From: CAYRTD01 sp964426915
GTDB lineage: Bacteria; Bacteroidota; Bacteroidia; Bacteroidales; GCA-2748055
Assembly: GCA_964426915.1 (NCBI GenBank)
Contig: CAYRTD010000004.1
Span: 4,583-68,582, forward strand
Direction of reading: 5' to 3'
DNA length: 64,000 bases
The position numbers and the translations under genes were made by a program. Positions within the stretch are counted from its first letter, which is position 1, and the number at the start of each line of letters is the position of its first letter. The notes beneath the pieces were generated by a model. The model did no database searches. It was not told the DNA's origin and worked only from the letters and a program-made list of their open reading frames with translations. Shown here piece by piece: positions 15,136 through 23,609 of this stretch.

Positions 15136-16366
15136 GTTCTTTGATTTTACGGTAAAGTGTCCGTTCTGAAATCCCAAGTTCCTTTGCTGCGTGTTTTCTT
15201 TTTCCATTGTGTTTTTCCAGTGCTTTCCTTATTAGTTCGATCTCTTTATCTTCAAGCGACAGTGATTCTTCAATTATTTCTTCCGTGTCGAGAATATCAT
15301 CATCCGGTGGACGGTTATACTGATGCTTATGTAGGGGTTTTGAAGGCCTTGCAGGTTTATTGGTTTCTTCTTCATCTTCTTCATAAAGTTTTTCGATTAA
15401 CCTGGCATTGTTTTTACGAATATCGGCATTGGAAGGCTCATCCTGCATCAATTCATGTACCAGTTTTTTGAGGTCATTCATGTCATTCTTCATGTCGAAA
15501 AGGATCTTGTACAATATTTCTCTTTCGGATGAAAATGTTTCCCTGTCGACCGAGCCTTTTATAAGTGCAGGAAGCTTAGAAGAGTGAAAATCAGGAAGAT
15601 ACTTAAGGAGTACATCATGATCAATAGTCCTTTCCTGTTCTATGATCGATATCTGTTCTGCAAGATTTTTCAGCTGACGTACATTACCCGGCCATTCATA
15701 GTTTTCAAGAGTTTCTTTTGCATTCTCCGTAAGGTTTATCGAGGGCATACGATATCTTTCAGCAAAATCAGATGCGAATTTCCTGAAAAGAAGGCTTATA
15801 TCCTTACCTCTTTTCCTGAGTGGCGGAATATTTATGGGAACTGTATTCAATCTGTAATAAAGATCTTCCCTGAATTTGTTGTTTCTGATAGCATCTGAAA
15901 TAATAATGTTGGTTGCCGCGATCACACGTACATTGGTTTTCTGAACTTTTGATGATCCCACCCGCAAAAATTCGCCGCTTTCCAGTACCCGTAACAGACG
16001 GACTTGAGTTGATAGTGGTAATTCCGCTACTTCATCGAGAAAAATTGTTCCTCCGTCGGCTACTTCAAAATATCCCTTGCGGGAATCGTGTGCTCCTGTG
16101 TAGGCACCTTTTTCATGACCAAATAATTCAGAATCAATGGTTCCATCGGGGATAGCACCACAATTCACTGCAATGTACTGGCCATGTTTTCTTGAGCTGA
16201 GGCTATGAATGATTTGTGGAAATACCTCTTTGCCAACTCCACTTTCACCTGTGATCAAGACTGACAGGTCTGTTGAAGCTACCTGTATGGCAATGTCAAT
16301 TGCATGATTTAATCCGGGATGGTTACCAATAATTCCGAATCTTTGTTTTATTTGTTGTACATTCAC
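15119..16366 (-). CDS. Sigma-54-dependent transcriptional activator (no receiver domain)
   Basis: A 415-residue bacterial enhancer-binding protein. The AAA+ domain starts almost at the N terminus, with Walker A GESGVGKE (about 40), the sigma-54 contact loop GAYTGA, Walker B GGTIFLDEVAELP and the arginine-finger segment FREDLYYRLN. The C-terminal Fis-type HTH is KHAAKELGISERTLYRKIKE. There is no receiver or sensory domain, so activity is probably controlled by level or partner proteins. The start is GTG at 16366, within a palindrome (ATTCACGTGAAT, 16361-16372). It is first in an operon with lptE and secG, but what it controls cannot be told from sequence. Confidence 0.92.
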   Translation of the reverse strand: MNVQQIKQRFGIIGNHPGLNHAIDIAIQVASTDLSVLITGESGVGKEVFPQIIHSLSSRKHGQYIAVNCGAIPDGTIDSELFGHEKGAYTGAHDSRKGYFEVADGGTIFLDEVAELPLSTQVRLLRVLESGEFLRVGSSKVQKTNVRVIAATNIIISDAIRNNKFREDLYYRLNTVPINIPPLRKRGKDISLLFRKFASDFAERYRMPSINLTENAKETLENYEWPGNVRQLKNLAEQISIIEQERTIDHDVLLKYLPDFHSSKLPALIKGSVDRETFSSEREILYKILFDMKNDMNDLKKLVHELMQDEPSNADIRKNNARLIEKLYEEDEEETNKPARPSKPLHKHQYNRPPDDDILDTEEIIEESLSLEDKEIELIRKALEKHNGKRKHAAKELGISERTLYRKIKEHEIDS

Positions 16367-16372
16367 GTGAAT
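16361..16372. promoter_or_regulatory. Palindrome over the sigma-54 activator start codon
   Basis: ATTCACGTGAAT is a perfect 12-bp palindrome containing the GTG start codon. It could be an operator, but short palindromes also arise by chance. Confidence 0.25.
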
Positions 16373-16605
16373 ACAATATTTTAGTTTACCGGATGATGAC
16401 TATTCATCAGGAAATGATAATTTTTATGAACCCTCAACAGATTTTTTCCCTGATAAGCCAGGGTAATCTGTCAGAAAAATTTCTGGAATATCACATCCGG
16501 AATCATTTACTGACAAAATATCCTTTTATTATGACAAAATTACAACATAAAAAGTTTTTTACTAATATTGATGGAAAATAAAAACGAAAAATAGTAATTT
16601 TCAGT

Positions 16606-17358
16606 ATGGAAATTTTAGGTATAATACCTGCAAGATATAATTCTACACGATTTCCCGGTAAACCTTTGGCAATGATAGGTAACCTGAGTATGATACAGAG
16701 AGTATATGAACAAGGGCAGCAGGCAGTGGACGACATATATGTTGCTACTGATGATCAAAGGATTTTTAACCATGTGAAGGATTTTGGGGGAAATGTGGTA
16801 ATGACTTCAACCATGCACCAAAGCGGGACGGACAGATGCCGGGAGGCTATGGATTCTATTATGGCGGGAACTTTAACAGAGCCTGATATTGTAATAAACA
16901 TACAGGGGGACGAACCCTTTATAAAAGCTGAACAGATAACTTCTTTGATTTCCTGTTTCGATGATCCGGAGACAGATATTGCGACTCTCATCAAAAAAGC
17001 CAGAAGTTCACAGGAGGTTTTTGATGAAAACAGACCAAAAGTAGTATTCGACAACAAGCATTTTGCACTTTATTTCAGTCGCTCACCAATTCCATTTATG
17101 CGAGGACTTAAAAATGAACAATGGACCGGCATGCATGATTTTTACCGGCATATAGGAATTTATGCATACCGGAGGGATGTTCTCAGGAGAATTACGGATC
17201 TGGGTATTTCTGAACTGGAGACTGCCGAGTCGCTGGAGCAACTCAGATGGCTGCAGAATGGTTTCAGGATCAAACTTGCCAAAACCCTTACCGAATCTTT
17301 AGGGATTGATACACCTGCAGATCTGAATCTGGCTCTAAAGTTTTTAGAGAATGAATAA
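16606..17358 (+). CDS. kdsB: 3-deoxy-manno-octulosonate cytidylyltransferase (CMP-KDO synthetase)
   Basis: A 250-residue cytosolic enzyme that activates KDO with CTP for the lipid A core. Motifs of the family are clear: IIPARYNSTRFPGKPLAMIG at the nucleotide site, VATDDQRI, MTSTMHQSGTDRCREA, INIQGDEPFI (metal-binding Asp), FSRSPIPF, and HIGIYAYRRDVL. Length matches the family. It stands as a single plus-strand gene that converges on the ABC permease with an 18-base gap. Confidence 0.97.
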   Translation: MEILGIIPARYNSTRFPGKPLAMIGNLSMIQRVYEQGQQAVDDIYVATDDQRIFNHVKDFGGNVVMTSTMHQSGTDRCREAMDSIMAGTLTEPDIVINIQGDEPFIKAEQITSLISCFDDPETDIATLIKKARSSQEVFDENRPKVVFDNKHFALYFSRSPIPFMRGLKNEQWTGMHDFYRHIGIYAYRRDVLRRITDLGISELETAESLEQLRWLQNGFRIKLAKTLTESLGIDTPADLNLALKFLENE

Positions 17359-17376
17359 AGTGGCATAATGCCTCTC

Positions 17377-19806
17377 TTACTCATGTCTCAGTGAACGGGC
17401 GGGGTTAGCGCTCGCAGCCCTGTATGCCTGAATGCTTACTGTAACAAAGGCTATAAGGAAGGCTACCCCTGCCGATACCAGGAAAAACCATAATTCCAGC
17501 TGTGTCCTGTAAGGAAAATCCTGCAACCAGTTGCTCATTATTTTGTATGCAATTATCCAGGCAAGCAAGGTTGATATTAGCATGAGAACAGAGATGTTTT
17601 TAATTATTAACAGGATGATATTGGTTGCTCTTGCACCCATGACTCTTCTGATTCCTATCTCCCGGGTTTTCTTTTCTGTTGTAAAAAGTGTAAGTCCGAA
17701 TAATCCAAGACTTGCGATCAGAATGGCAAGTATTGAGAAGGTAAGGGAAATCCTGGCTGTTCTTTTTTCCTCATGGTAAAGGCTTTCAAGTTTATCATCC
17801 AGAAAAAAGTGAAGAAAGGGTTCATCGGGAAGGAACCCCTGCCATGTTTTTTCAATCTGTTTAACAGTGTGCCTGTAGCCTTTAGGGTTGCCATCCAATT
17901 GTATTGAAATATATCCACCCCAGTCCCACCATTCTTTTTTAAGAAAAAAAACTCCCGGCCTAATGGTGTTTCTTAATGAAGCCATATGGAAATCTTTTAC
18001 CACTCCTACCACTCTGTATTCCTCAGGTGCTTCTTCTCCAGGCATTAAAAGAACCGTATTCAGAGGGTCTTCAATATTATAATCCCTCACCGCTGTTTCG
18101 TTGATGACTGCTGCCGTTGAGTCGGAAGAGAACTCTTCATTCAGGAAGCGGCCTTCCTTTAATTGTATATCATAGGTTTCCAGGTAATCATAATCCGTCC
18201 AGTTTGTAATCATCAGATATGTTTTCGCACGATCCCTTCCTTTGATCTGATAACTATTGTTATTATTTACATAGCCTGGATAAGCCGTGGAGTTGGTAGC
18301 GATTTCGACACCAGGTATCTTCTCAATCTCCTGGATGAAGGTCTGTATTTTATCATTCAGTGGCCAAACCCTGTCAAGCACCAGATGCTGGTCTTTGGAG
18401 AATCCCATATCTTTATTCATCATGAAATTCAACTGGTTGTAAACTACTATTGTGCCAAATATTATGATTATGGAGATAGTAAATTGTAGTACAACCAGAA
18501 TATTTCTTAGTCTTCCTCCTTTCACGCCTCTTGTAAGATTCCCTTTTAAAACTTCAACGGGTTTAAAAGCTGAAAGGACAAAAGAAGGATAACTACCACT
18601 CAGTAATCCCACTAAAAGGGCAATTCCTAAGAGGCCTGGTATGGTGTACCATTCCGAAAAGTAATCGATACTGAGATTGAGACCGATCAATTCATTGAAA
18701 TAGGGCAAGAGTAATTCCACCAGGATAAGTGCAAAAATCAGTGATAAGAGACTTAGCATGATGGACTCCCATAAAAATTGATTTACAAGTTGTTTTTTTG
18801 AAGAACCCACAACCTTTCTCATACCCACTTCTTTTGCTCTGTTTGCCGAACGGGCCGTGGAAAGGTTCATAAAATTTATTGAGGCTATAACCAGGATAAG
18901 GATAGCAATAAAGCTGAAGATAAGGAGATATTTTTTATCATGAGTAGATTTAAAACCACCTGAGATATCATTATTTAAATGAATTTCGACAAGCTCCTGA
19001 AGTTTTATACCATACTCATTCCCTTTTTTTATAAAATCCTCCGCATTTATCCCCAGAACTGCCAAAAGATCAGATTCAATATATTTTAGGCTGACATCCT
19101 GCATTTTTTGTTCTACCTGCTGTTTGTCGGATCCCTCTTTCAGGAGAAGGTAAGTAAAAAGGTTATTACTGAGCCAGAATGTATTGTTGCTTTCCTCAAG
19201 GCTATGATAGGAGCCTATGGCATTAAAGAGAAAGTGTGTATTTTGCGGCAGGTTTTCAATTACTCCGGTAATCCGGTATATATTTGTATCTGCATTTATT
19301 GCAACAACTTCATTCACTGGATTTTCATTTCCGAAGATCCTGGATGAGAGGCTTTGGGTGATCACCATGGTATTTGGCTCGGTAAGAGCTTTTGCCGGAT
19401 CACCATATATCATGTTAAGATCGAAAATACTGAAAATGGAGGAATCTGCATATATAAATTTATCTTCAATTAGCTTTTTCTCTTTGTATTTTATTACTCT
19501 CTGATCAGTTTTCTTTAAACGGCAAAAATCAGTTACTTCCGGTATTTCTTCCCTGAATGCAGGCCCAGTGGGTACAGCTGTGTATGCACTGTTAAGTTCA
19601 GCACCCTCCATCTTTCCCTGGATGTTGAGCCTGTAGATGCGGTCGGATTTCTCATGGTATTTGTCATAACTTAATTCGCTGGTAATGAATAGCATGATAA
19701 ATACAGAACTGGCTATGCCAATAGATAACCCAAATATATTAATAAAGGCGTATATTCTGTTTTTAGAAATATTCCGGAATGTGGTCAGTATAAAATTTTT
19801 CAACAT
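17377..19806 (-). CDS. FtsX/MacB-type ABC transporter permease
   Basis: An 809-residue inner-membrane permease: TM1 near 20-42 (IFGLSIGIASSVFIMLFI), a large periplasmic MacB-type core domain, a first FtsX domain with three helices at about 285-425, a second periplasmic domain, and a second FtsX domain with three helices in the last ~130 residues. RAKEVGMRKVVGSSKKQLVNQFLWES and TREIGIRRVMGA are the cytoplasmic coupling helices, seen here in short form. Such proteins act as mechanotransmission or efflux permeases, not import channels. No ATPase gene is adjacent. A near-symmetric site (19923-19938) lies about 120 bases upstream. Confidence 0.9.
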   Translation of the reverse strand: MLKNFILTTFRNISKNRIYAFINIFGLSIGIASSVFIMLFITSELSYDKYHEKSDRIYRLNIQGKMEGAELNSAYTAVPTGPAFREEIPEVTDFCRLKKTDQRVIKYKEKKLIEDKFIYADSSIFSIFDLNMIYGDPAKALTEPNTMVITQSLSSRIFGNENPVNEVVAINADTNIYRITGVIENLPQNTHFLFNAIGSYHSLEESNNTFWLSNNLFTYLLLKEGSDKQQVEQKMQDVSLKYIESDLLAVLGINAEDFIKKGNEYGIKLQELVEIHLNNDISGGFKSTHDKKYLLIFSFIAILILVIASINFMNLSTARSANRAKEVGMRKVVGSSKKQLVNQFLWESIMLSLLSLIFALILVELLLPYFNELIGLNLSIDYFSEWYTIPGLLGIALLVGLLSGSYPSFVLSAFKPVEVLKGNLTRGVKGGRLRNILVVLQFTISIIIIFGTIVVYNQLNFMMNKDMGFSKDQHLVLDRVWPLNDKIQTFIQEIEKIPGVEIATNSTAYPGYVNNNNSYQIKGRDRAKTYLMITNWTDYDYLETYDIQLKEGRFLNEEFSSDSTAAVINETAVRDYNIEDPLNTVLLMPGEEAPEEYRVVGVVKDFHMASLRNTIRPGVFFLKKEWWDWGGYISIQLDGNPKGYRHTVKQIEKTWQGFLPDEPFLHFFLDDKLESLYHEEKRTARISLTFSILAILIASLGLFGLTLFTTEKKTREIGIRRVMGARATNIILLIIKNISVLMLISTLLAWIIAYKIMSNWLQDFPYRTQLELWFFLVSAGVAFLIAFVTVSIQAYRAASANPARSLRHE

Positions 19807-19922
19807 GATTTATCATCCTTATTTTTCATTGAAAAATGTATCAACATTTATACCATTAGAGGTAAACGTCAGGTAGTCAGATAGTAATAAAAATCCCGCA
19901 TTACAGACTATTGATCTGAAAA

Positions 19923-19938
19923 TGTTCTAAATAGAACA
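19923..19938. promoter_or_regulatory. Inverted-repeat operator candidate upstream of the ABC permease
   Basis: TGTTCTA-AA-TAGAACA is a perfect 7-bp inverted repeat with a 2-base spacer, the form expected for a dimeric regulator. It lies 117-132 bases before the permease ATG. Confidence 0.35.
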
Positions 19939-19986
19939 GAGGTGTACGATTTCGGATACGGGGGGGGTATAACTGGCACAAAGTGT

Positions 19987-20019
19987 AAAGATATCGGACA
20001 TTATGGACAGACACTAATT
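19987..20019 (+). repeat. Family 1 solo right end
   Basis: AGATATCGGACATTATGGAC followed by AGACACTAATT is identical to the right end of the full copy at 26.2 kb over more than 30 bases. It contains the TAG stop codon (20014-20016, minus strand) of the SiaB-like gene. Confidence 0.8.
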
Positions 20020-20526
20020 GAAACGAACTTCCAGATAGAAGGAAGAAAAAATATCATTAATCTTTACAAATGAGTATTTCAGCGGTTTGCCGGATATTTT
20101 CGCAATTTCTATTATACCGAGACCCGCTCCCCCTTTGCTTGAAAATTTGCCATCACAGATTCTTTCCCTGTATAAGAGTTTTAACTCATCCACATTTTTA
20201 GAGTTCACGAGATCAAGTCTTGCCTTCAGTTCGGGTACATGGTTGTTCCTTATTGGATTGGAACTTCGTATAAAATAGCTTGTCTCGTTCTGTACAATTT
20301 TGAACCAGGGTATATAGTTCTGAACGATAAACTGATTATCATGATACTGGTCGCTGTATTTATATATGTTTTCAAGAACTTCGATCATGATCGATAGGAT
20401 CTTTTTATAAGCTCCGAGGTTCAGACCATTTCTTCTCATTTTATGCTTAAGCATTGTGAGAAGCCGACCTACAGTGCTGAAGGTGAGGTGCCCGGTATAT
20501 TCAATTATTGTTTTTTCGTCAGCCAT
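20014..20526 (-). CDS. SiaB-like GHKL-type protein kinase
   Basis: About 170 residues from the ATG at 20526 (the frame upstream begins only with TTG). The fold cues are those of a small GHKL ATPase: EVLENIYKYSDQY in the N-box position and SSKGGAGLGIIEIAKIS in the G-box position. This matches the SiaB family, which phosphorylates a SiaC-type partner in a partner-switching pathway of Pseudomonas. No SiaC, SiaA phosphatase or SiaD cyclase gene is adjacent, so its partners must be elsewhere. The C-terminal Asn and the stop codon come from a family 1 repeat end. Confidence 0.75.
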   Translation of the reverse strand: MADEKTIIEYTGHLTFSTVGRLLTMLKHKMRRNGLNLGAYKKILSIMIEVLENIYKYSDQYHDNQFIVQNYIPWFKIVQNETSYFIRSSNPIRNNHVPELKARLDLVNSKNVDELKLLYRERICDGKFSSKGGAGLGIIEIAKISGKPLKYSFVKINDIFSSFYLEVRFN

Positions 20527-20587
20527 AAAAAAGCGTAACAACTATTCAGTAGAAAAGATGGCCTATAAGCCTATAAACTGCGTTAAC

Positions 20588-21067
20588 TCAGTTTTCATTG
20601 TTTAATTTATAGCCTGAGTCCTCAGGAAGGTTTTTGCCTTTTCCTGCCTCAACCGCCAGCCTGTCGCACCTCTCATTTTCAGCTATATTCGCATGTCCCT
20701 TTATCCATTTAATATTTACGTGATGTTTGCGATAAAGTTCTAAAAACTTTTTCCACAGGTCGGGATTTTTCCTGTTTTTGAAACCCTTTTTTTCCCAGGT
20801 ATAAAGCCATCCTTTGTTGATGGCGTCTGCCACATATCTGGAATCAGTATATATCTTCACACGGGCTTTTTCCCATTTAATGGCTTCGAGTCCTCTTATC
20901 ACAGCCATTAATTCCATCCTGTTGTTTGTAGTACATTTGAAACCTTCCGCTATTTCTTTTCTGAGCCTGCCCACCTTAAGTACCACACCAAAACCTCCGG
21001 GTCCTGGGTTGCCACTGGCAGCCCCGTCGGTATACATAATAATAACTGGTTTCTTATTATCGTTCAT
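20588..21067 (-). CDS. rnhA: Ribonuclease HI
   Basis: A 159-residue type 1 RNase H that degrades RNA in RNA/DNA hybrids. Catalytic acidic residues are visible: D14 in MYTDGAASGNPGPGG, E52 in TTNNRMELMAV, D75 in IYTDSRYV, and a later Asp in NERCDRLA. The basic handle region (WEKKGFKNRKNPDLWKKF) is present, as in the E. coli type. Length is normal. It is separated from the upstream peptidase gene by that gene's terminator. Confidence 0.97.
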   Translation of the reverse strand: MNDNKKPVIIMYTDGAASGNPGPGGFGVVLKVGRLRKEIAEGFKCTTNNRMELMAVIRGLEAIKWEKARVKIYTDSRYVADAINKGWLYTWEKKGFKNRKNPDLWKKFLELYRKHHVNIKWIKGHANIAENERCDRLAVEAGKGKNLPEDSGYKLNNEN

Positions 21068-21082
21068 AGAATCGGAATGGTA

Positions 21083-21153
21083 AAAAAAATTGTGACCCCT
21101 GACTATTTATTTGGCAATGCGAACTGAGCAAGGCTAATAGTCAGGGATCACAA
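21083..21153 (-). terminator. Intrinsic terminator of the S46 peptidase gene
   Basis: TTGTGACCCCTGACTATT (21090-21107) pairs with AATAGTCAGGGATCACAA (21136-21153), an 18-bp stem with a single mismatch and a 28-base loop. On the minus strand it is followed by eight T. It lies 59 bases after the peptidase stop and just before rnhA. Confidence 0.8.
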
Positions 21154-21211
21154 AAATTCCACTCTAATATAGCTAAAATATTTTATACTTTAAATATGAG
21201 GATTATTAGTA

Positions 21212-23368
21212 TTATTCAATAATTTTCATTTCTTCGATAAGATTCGTAGCACCGGCAAATTTATCGATAATAAAAAGGACATAGCGTATGTCAACATTAA
21301 TGCATTTCTGGAGATCCTCTTCGAAAGCGACATCACCGCTCATTGCCTCCCAATTACCGTCGAAAGCTACTCCAATAAGCTCACCACGTGCATTTAAAAC
21401 AGGACTTCCTGAATTGCCACCTGTAATGTCGTTATTGGTAATGAAACAAACATGCATATTTCCGTTTGCACTGTATCGTCCAAAGTCTTTTTCCCTGTAA
21501 AGTTCTTTCAGGCGCTCATCGACAATAAATTCTTCATCACCGGGATCTTCCTTTTCCATCACGCCTTTAAGAGTTGTGAAATATGAGTATTTAACAGCAT
21601 CTTTTGGGTAATAGCCACCTACGGAACCATAGCTTAGTCTCAGGGTAGAGTTGGCATCGGGGTAAAATTCCCTGTCTCGCTGCATTTCTTTTATTCCGGC
21701 CATCCAAAGACGATTTCCTTCTTCGATCATTTCATTATATTTTGACAATATGGCATTCAAGCCCACATAGGTCTCGAAAAATGAAATTGCGAGCTGTATA
21801 CCGGGGTCTTTTTCCATGGTTTTAAGGTCAGGGTCCTCAAGGAATTCCATAACATCTTCTTCATAAGGAAGCATGGACTTTTTGAAATACCTTTCAACAT
21901 ACTTATCTACATCTCCTTTGTGTTTTTTTTGTATTACCTCAAATATATCAGGTTGATGCTGATGAGCTACATCGTCCAACATTAGCTGAAGCATGGCTTT
22001 GGTGATTTTTTTATCTGTGTCAGCATTATAATCTTTGTAAAACTCTATGGCATTATTCCTGACAAAAGCGGCAATCATATTCACTTTTTCCATGTCCGGT
22101 TCTTCAGCGCTCAGTTCCATGTAGAGAAAGCGGAGCATATTGCCAATCTGCACAGTTTCCATTCCCGAAAACATAGTTTCCATAAGATACTGAGTTGAAT
22201 GTTTCAGGTCTGTTCTCTCTTTGATACCGGTTTCGATCAATGTCAGCGCTTCACCATAATATTCTTTTCTTGTTTCTTCTTTATTCAGCCATTCCCTGAA
22301 ATTACTTTCCATCTCACGTTTTCTTTCCAGGACATTAAGATTTCTCAAACCCTCGGTTTGTCCTATTGAGTATTTCCAATAATTGGAGGAACGGGAATAT
22401 TTTGCCGAATACATAATGTCGATTCTTTCACTGGCTCTCATGTCCCTTAGCATTATTTCCTGTTTAATTCCCCGGATCTTAATCCTGTTGGGATGTGTAA
22501 TATTAAGTAATTCTTCCACTTCCCAGGATGTCATGTATCGATCAGTTGATCCAGGAAATCCCATAACCATTGCGAAATCTTCTTTTTCGTAGCCCTTTAG
22601 TGAAACCGGGAGAAAATGTTTGGGTTTGAGTGGAATATTGTCCTGTGAAAAATCTGCAGGTTTACCATCCGGTCCGGTATAAACACGGAAAAGAGCGAAG
22701 TCGCCCGTATGTCTTGGCCACATCCAATTGTCAGTATCATGACCGAATTTCCCGATCGATTCCGGTGGAGCACCAACGAGTCTTACATCCCGGAATGTCT
22801 CATTTACAAAAAGAATGTACTTGTTTCCTTTATAAAAACTCCTTACATAAGCATCATAATGAGTACCGTCAGTAGCTTCCGCTATAATATCCCTTGTCAG
22901 GTCTTCAATTTTTTCCTTTCTGGCATCTCCTGTAATACCGGGGCTCAACTCCGGAACTATTTTATCAGAGACATCTTCAATTTTTACAACAAAAGTAATC
23001 GTCTTTCCCGGATTGGGAAGTTCTTTTTCTTTTGACATTGCCCAGAAACCATTTTTCAGATAGTTGTGTTCAACACTGCTGTGATCCTGTATCTCACCGT
23101 AACCGCAGTGATGATTAGTGAGAAGCAGTCCTTCTCCGGATATAAGCTCAGCAGTGCAGGATCCTCCGTCAAGAGCGCCAACCGCATCTTTCAGGCTCGA
23201 ATTGTTGATACTGTAAATTTGTTCAGCGGAAAGTTCAAATCCCATTTTTCTCATTTCTTCCATGTTCTTCTCCTGTAAGAGGTGGAGAAGCCACATACCT
23301 TCATCAGCTTTTAAGGTTAAAAACGACGTGAAGCCTATCAGAATCAGAAAAGAAAATATTTTTTTCAT
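21212..23368 (-). CDS. S46-family dipeptidyl peptidase (DPP7/DPP11 type)
   Basis: A 718-residue serine exopeptidase, exported by an N-terminal signal peptide (MKKIFSFLILIGFTSFLTLKA), that removes dipeptides from oligopeptides in the periplasm. The S46 fold shows GGSCTAELIS, the catalytic-His segment LLTNHHCGYG, and the catalytic Ser in TGGNSGSPVL. The residue 25 positions after that Ser is Gly (AMSGD). In the Porphyromonas enzymes, as I recall, Gly here marks DPP7 (hydrophobic P1) and Arg marks DPP11 (acidic P1), so DPP7-like specificity is predicted. It has its own -7 box upstream and a terminator downstream. Confidence 0.93.
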   Translation of the reverse strand: MKKIFSFLILIGFTSFLTLKADEGMWLLHLLQEKNMEEMRKMGFELSAEQIYSINNSSLKDAVGALDGGSCTAELISGEGLLLTNHHCGYGEIQDHSSVEHNYLKNGFWAMSKEKELPNPGKTITFVVKIEDVSDKIVPELSPGITGDARKEKIEDLTRDIIAEATDGTHYDAYVRSFYKGNKYILFVNETFRDVRLVGAPPESIGKFGHDTDNWMWPRHTGDFALFRVYTGPDGKPADFSQDNIPLKPKHFLPVSLKGYEKEDFAMVMGFPGSTDRYMTSWEVEELLNITHPNRIKIRGIKQEIMLRDMRASERIDIMYSAKYSRSSNYWKYSIGQTEGLRNLNVLERKREMESNFREWLNKEETRKEYYGEALTLIETGIKERTDLKHSTQYLMETMFSGMETVQIGNMLRFLYMELSAEEPDMEKVNMIAAFVRNNAIEFYKDYNADTDKKITKAMLQLMLDDVAHQHQPDIFEVIQKKHKGDVDKYVERYFKKSMLPYEEDVMEFLEDPDLKTMEKDPGIQLAISFFETYVGLNAILSKYNEMIEEGNRLWMAGIKEMQRDREFYPDANSTLRLSYGSVGGYYPKDAVKYSYFTTLKGVMEKEDPGDEEFIVDERLKELYREKDFGRYSANGNMHVCFITNNDITGGNSGSPVLNARGELIGVAFDGNWEAMSGDVAFEEDLQKCINVDIRYVLFIIDKFAGATNLIEEMKIIE

Positions 23369-23403
23369 ATTGAAATGGTTAAATTAAATAGAAAGTAATC
23401 CTG

Positions 23404-23411
23404 CAAAGATA
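23404..23411 (-). promoter_or_regulatory. Putative -7 box of the S46 peptidase
   Basis: TATCTTTG on the minus strand fits TAnnTTTG and lies 35 bases before the ATG. Confidence 0.5.
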
Positions 23412-23609
23412 AAAGATTTTACAAGAAATTTTTTATGTTAAGGAATACAGCCTGCTGAGGAGAAAGCAAAGACGAATCCTTCTGCATTCCTTGTATCTGA
23501 TGTTTCGGAAGGAATTATGGAACTAATATTTTGTAACTGAAGATTTTTTTACCTTTTGCTTATTGCTTAAGAAACACTAAGCGAAAAGATTCTTGTGGAA
23601 GCGGAATGA

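Noticed and set aside
16393..16581. 62-residue plus-strand frame between the sigma-54 activator and kdsB
   Set aside because: It has no family resemblance, lies in AT-rich promoter-like DNA and has no ribosome-binding or promoter support.
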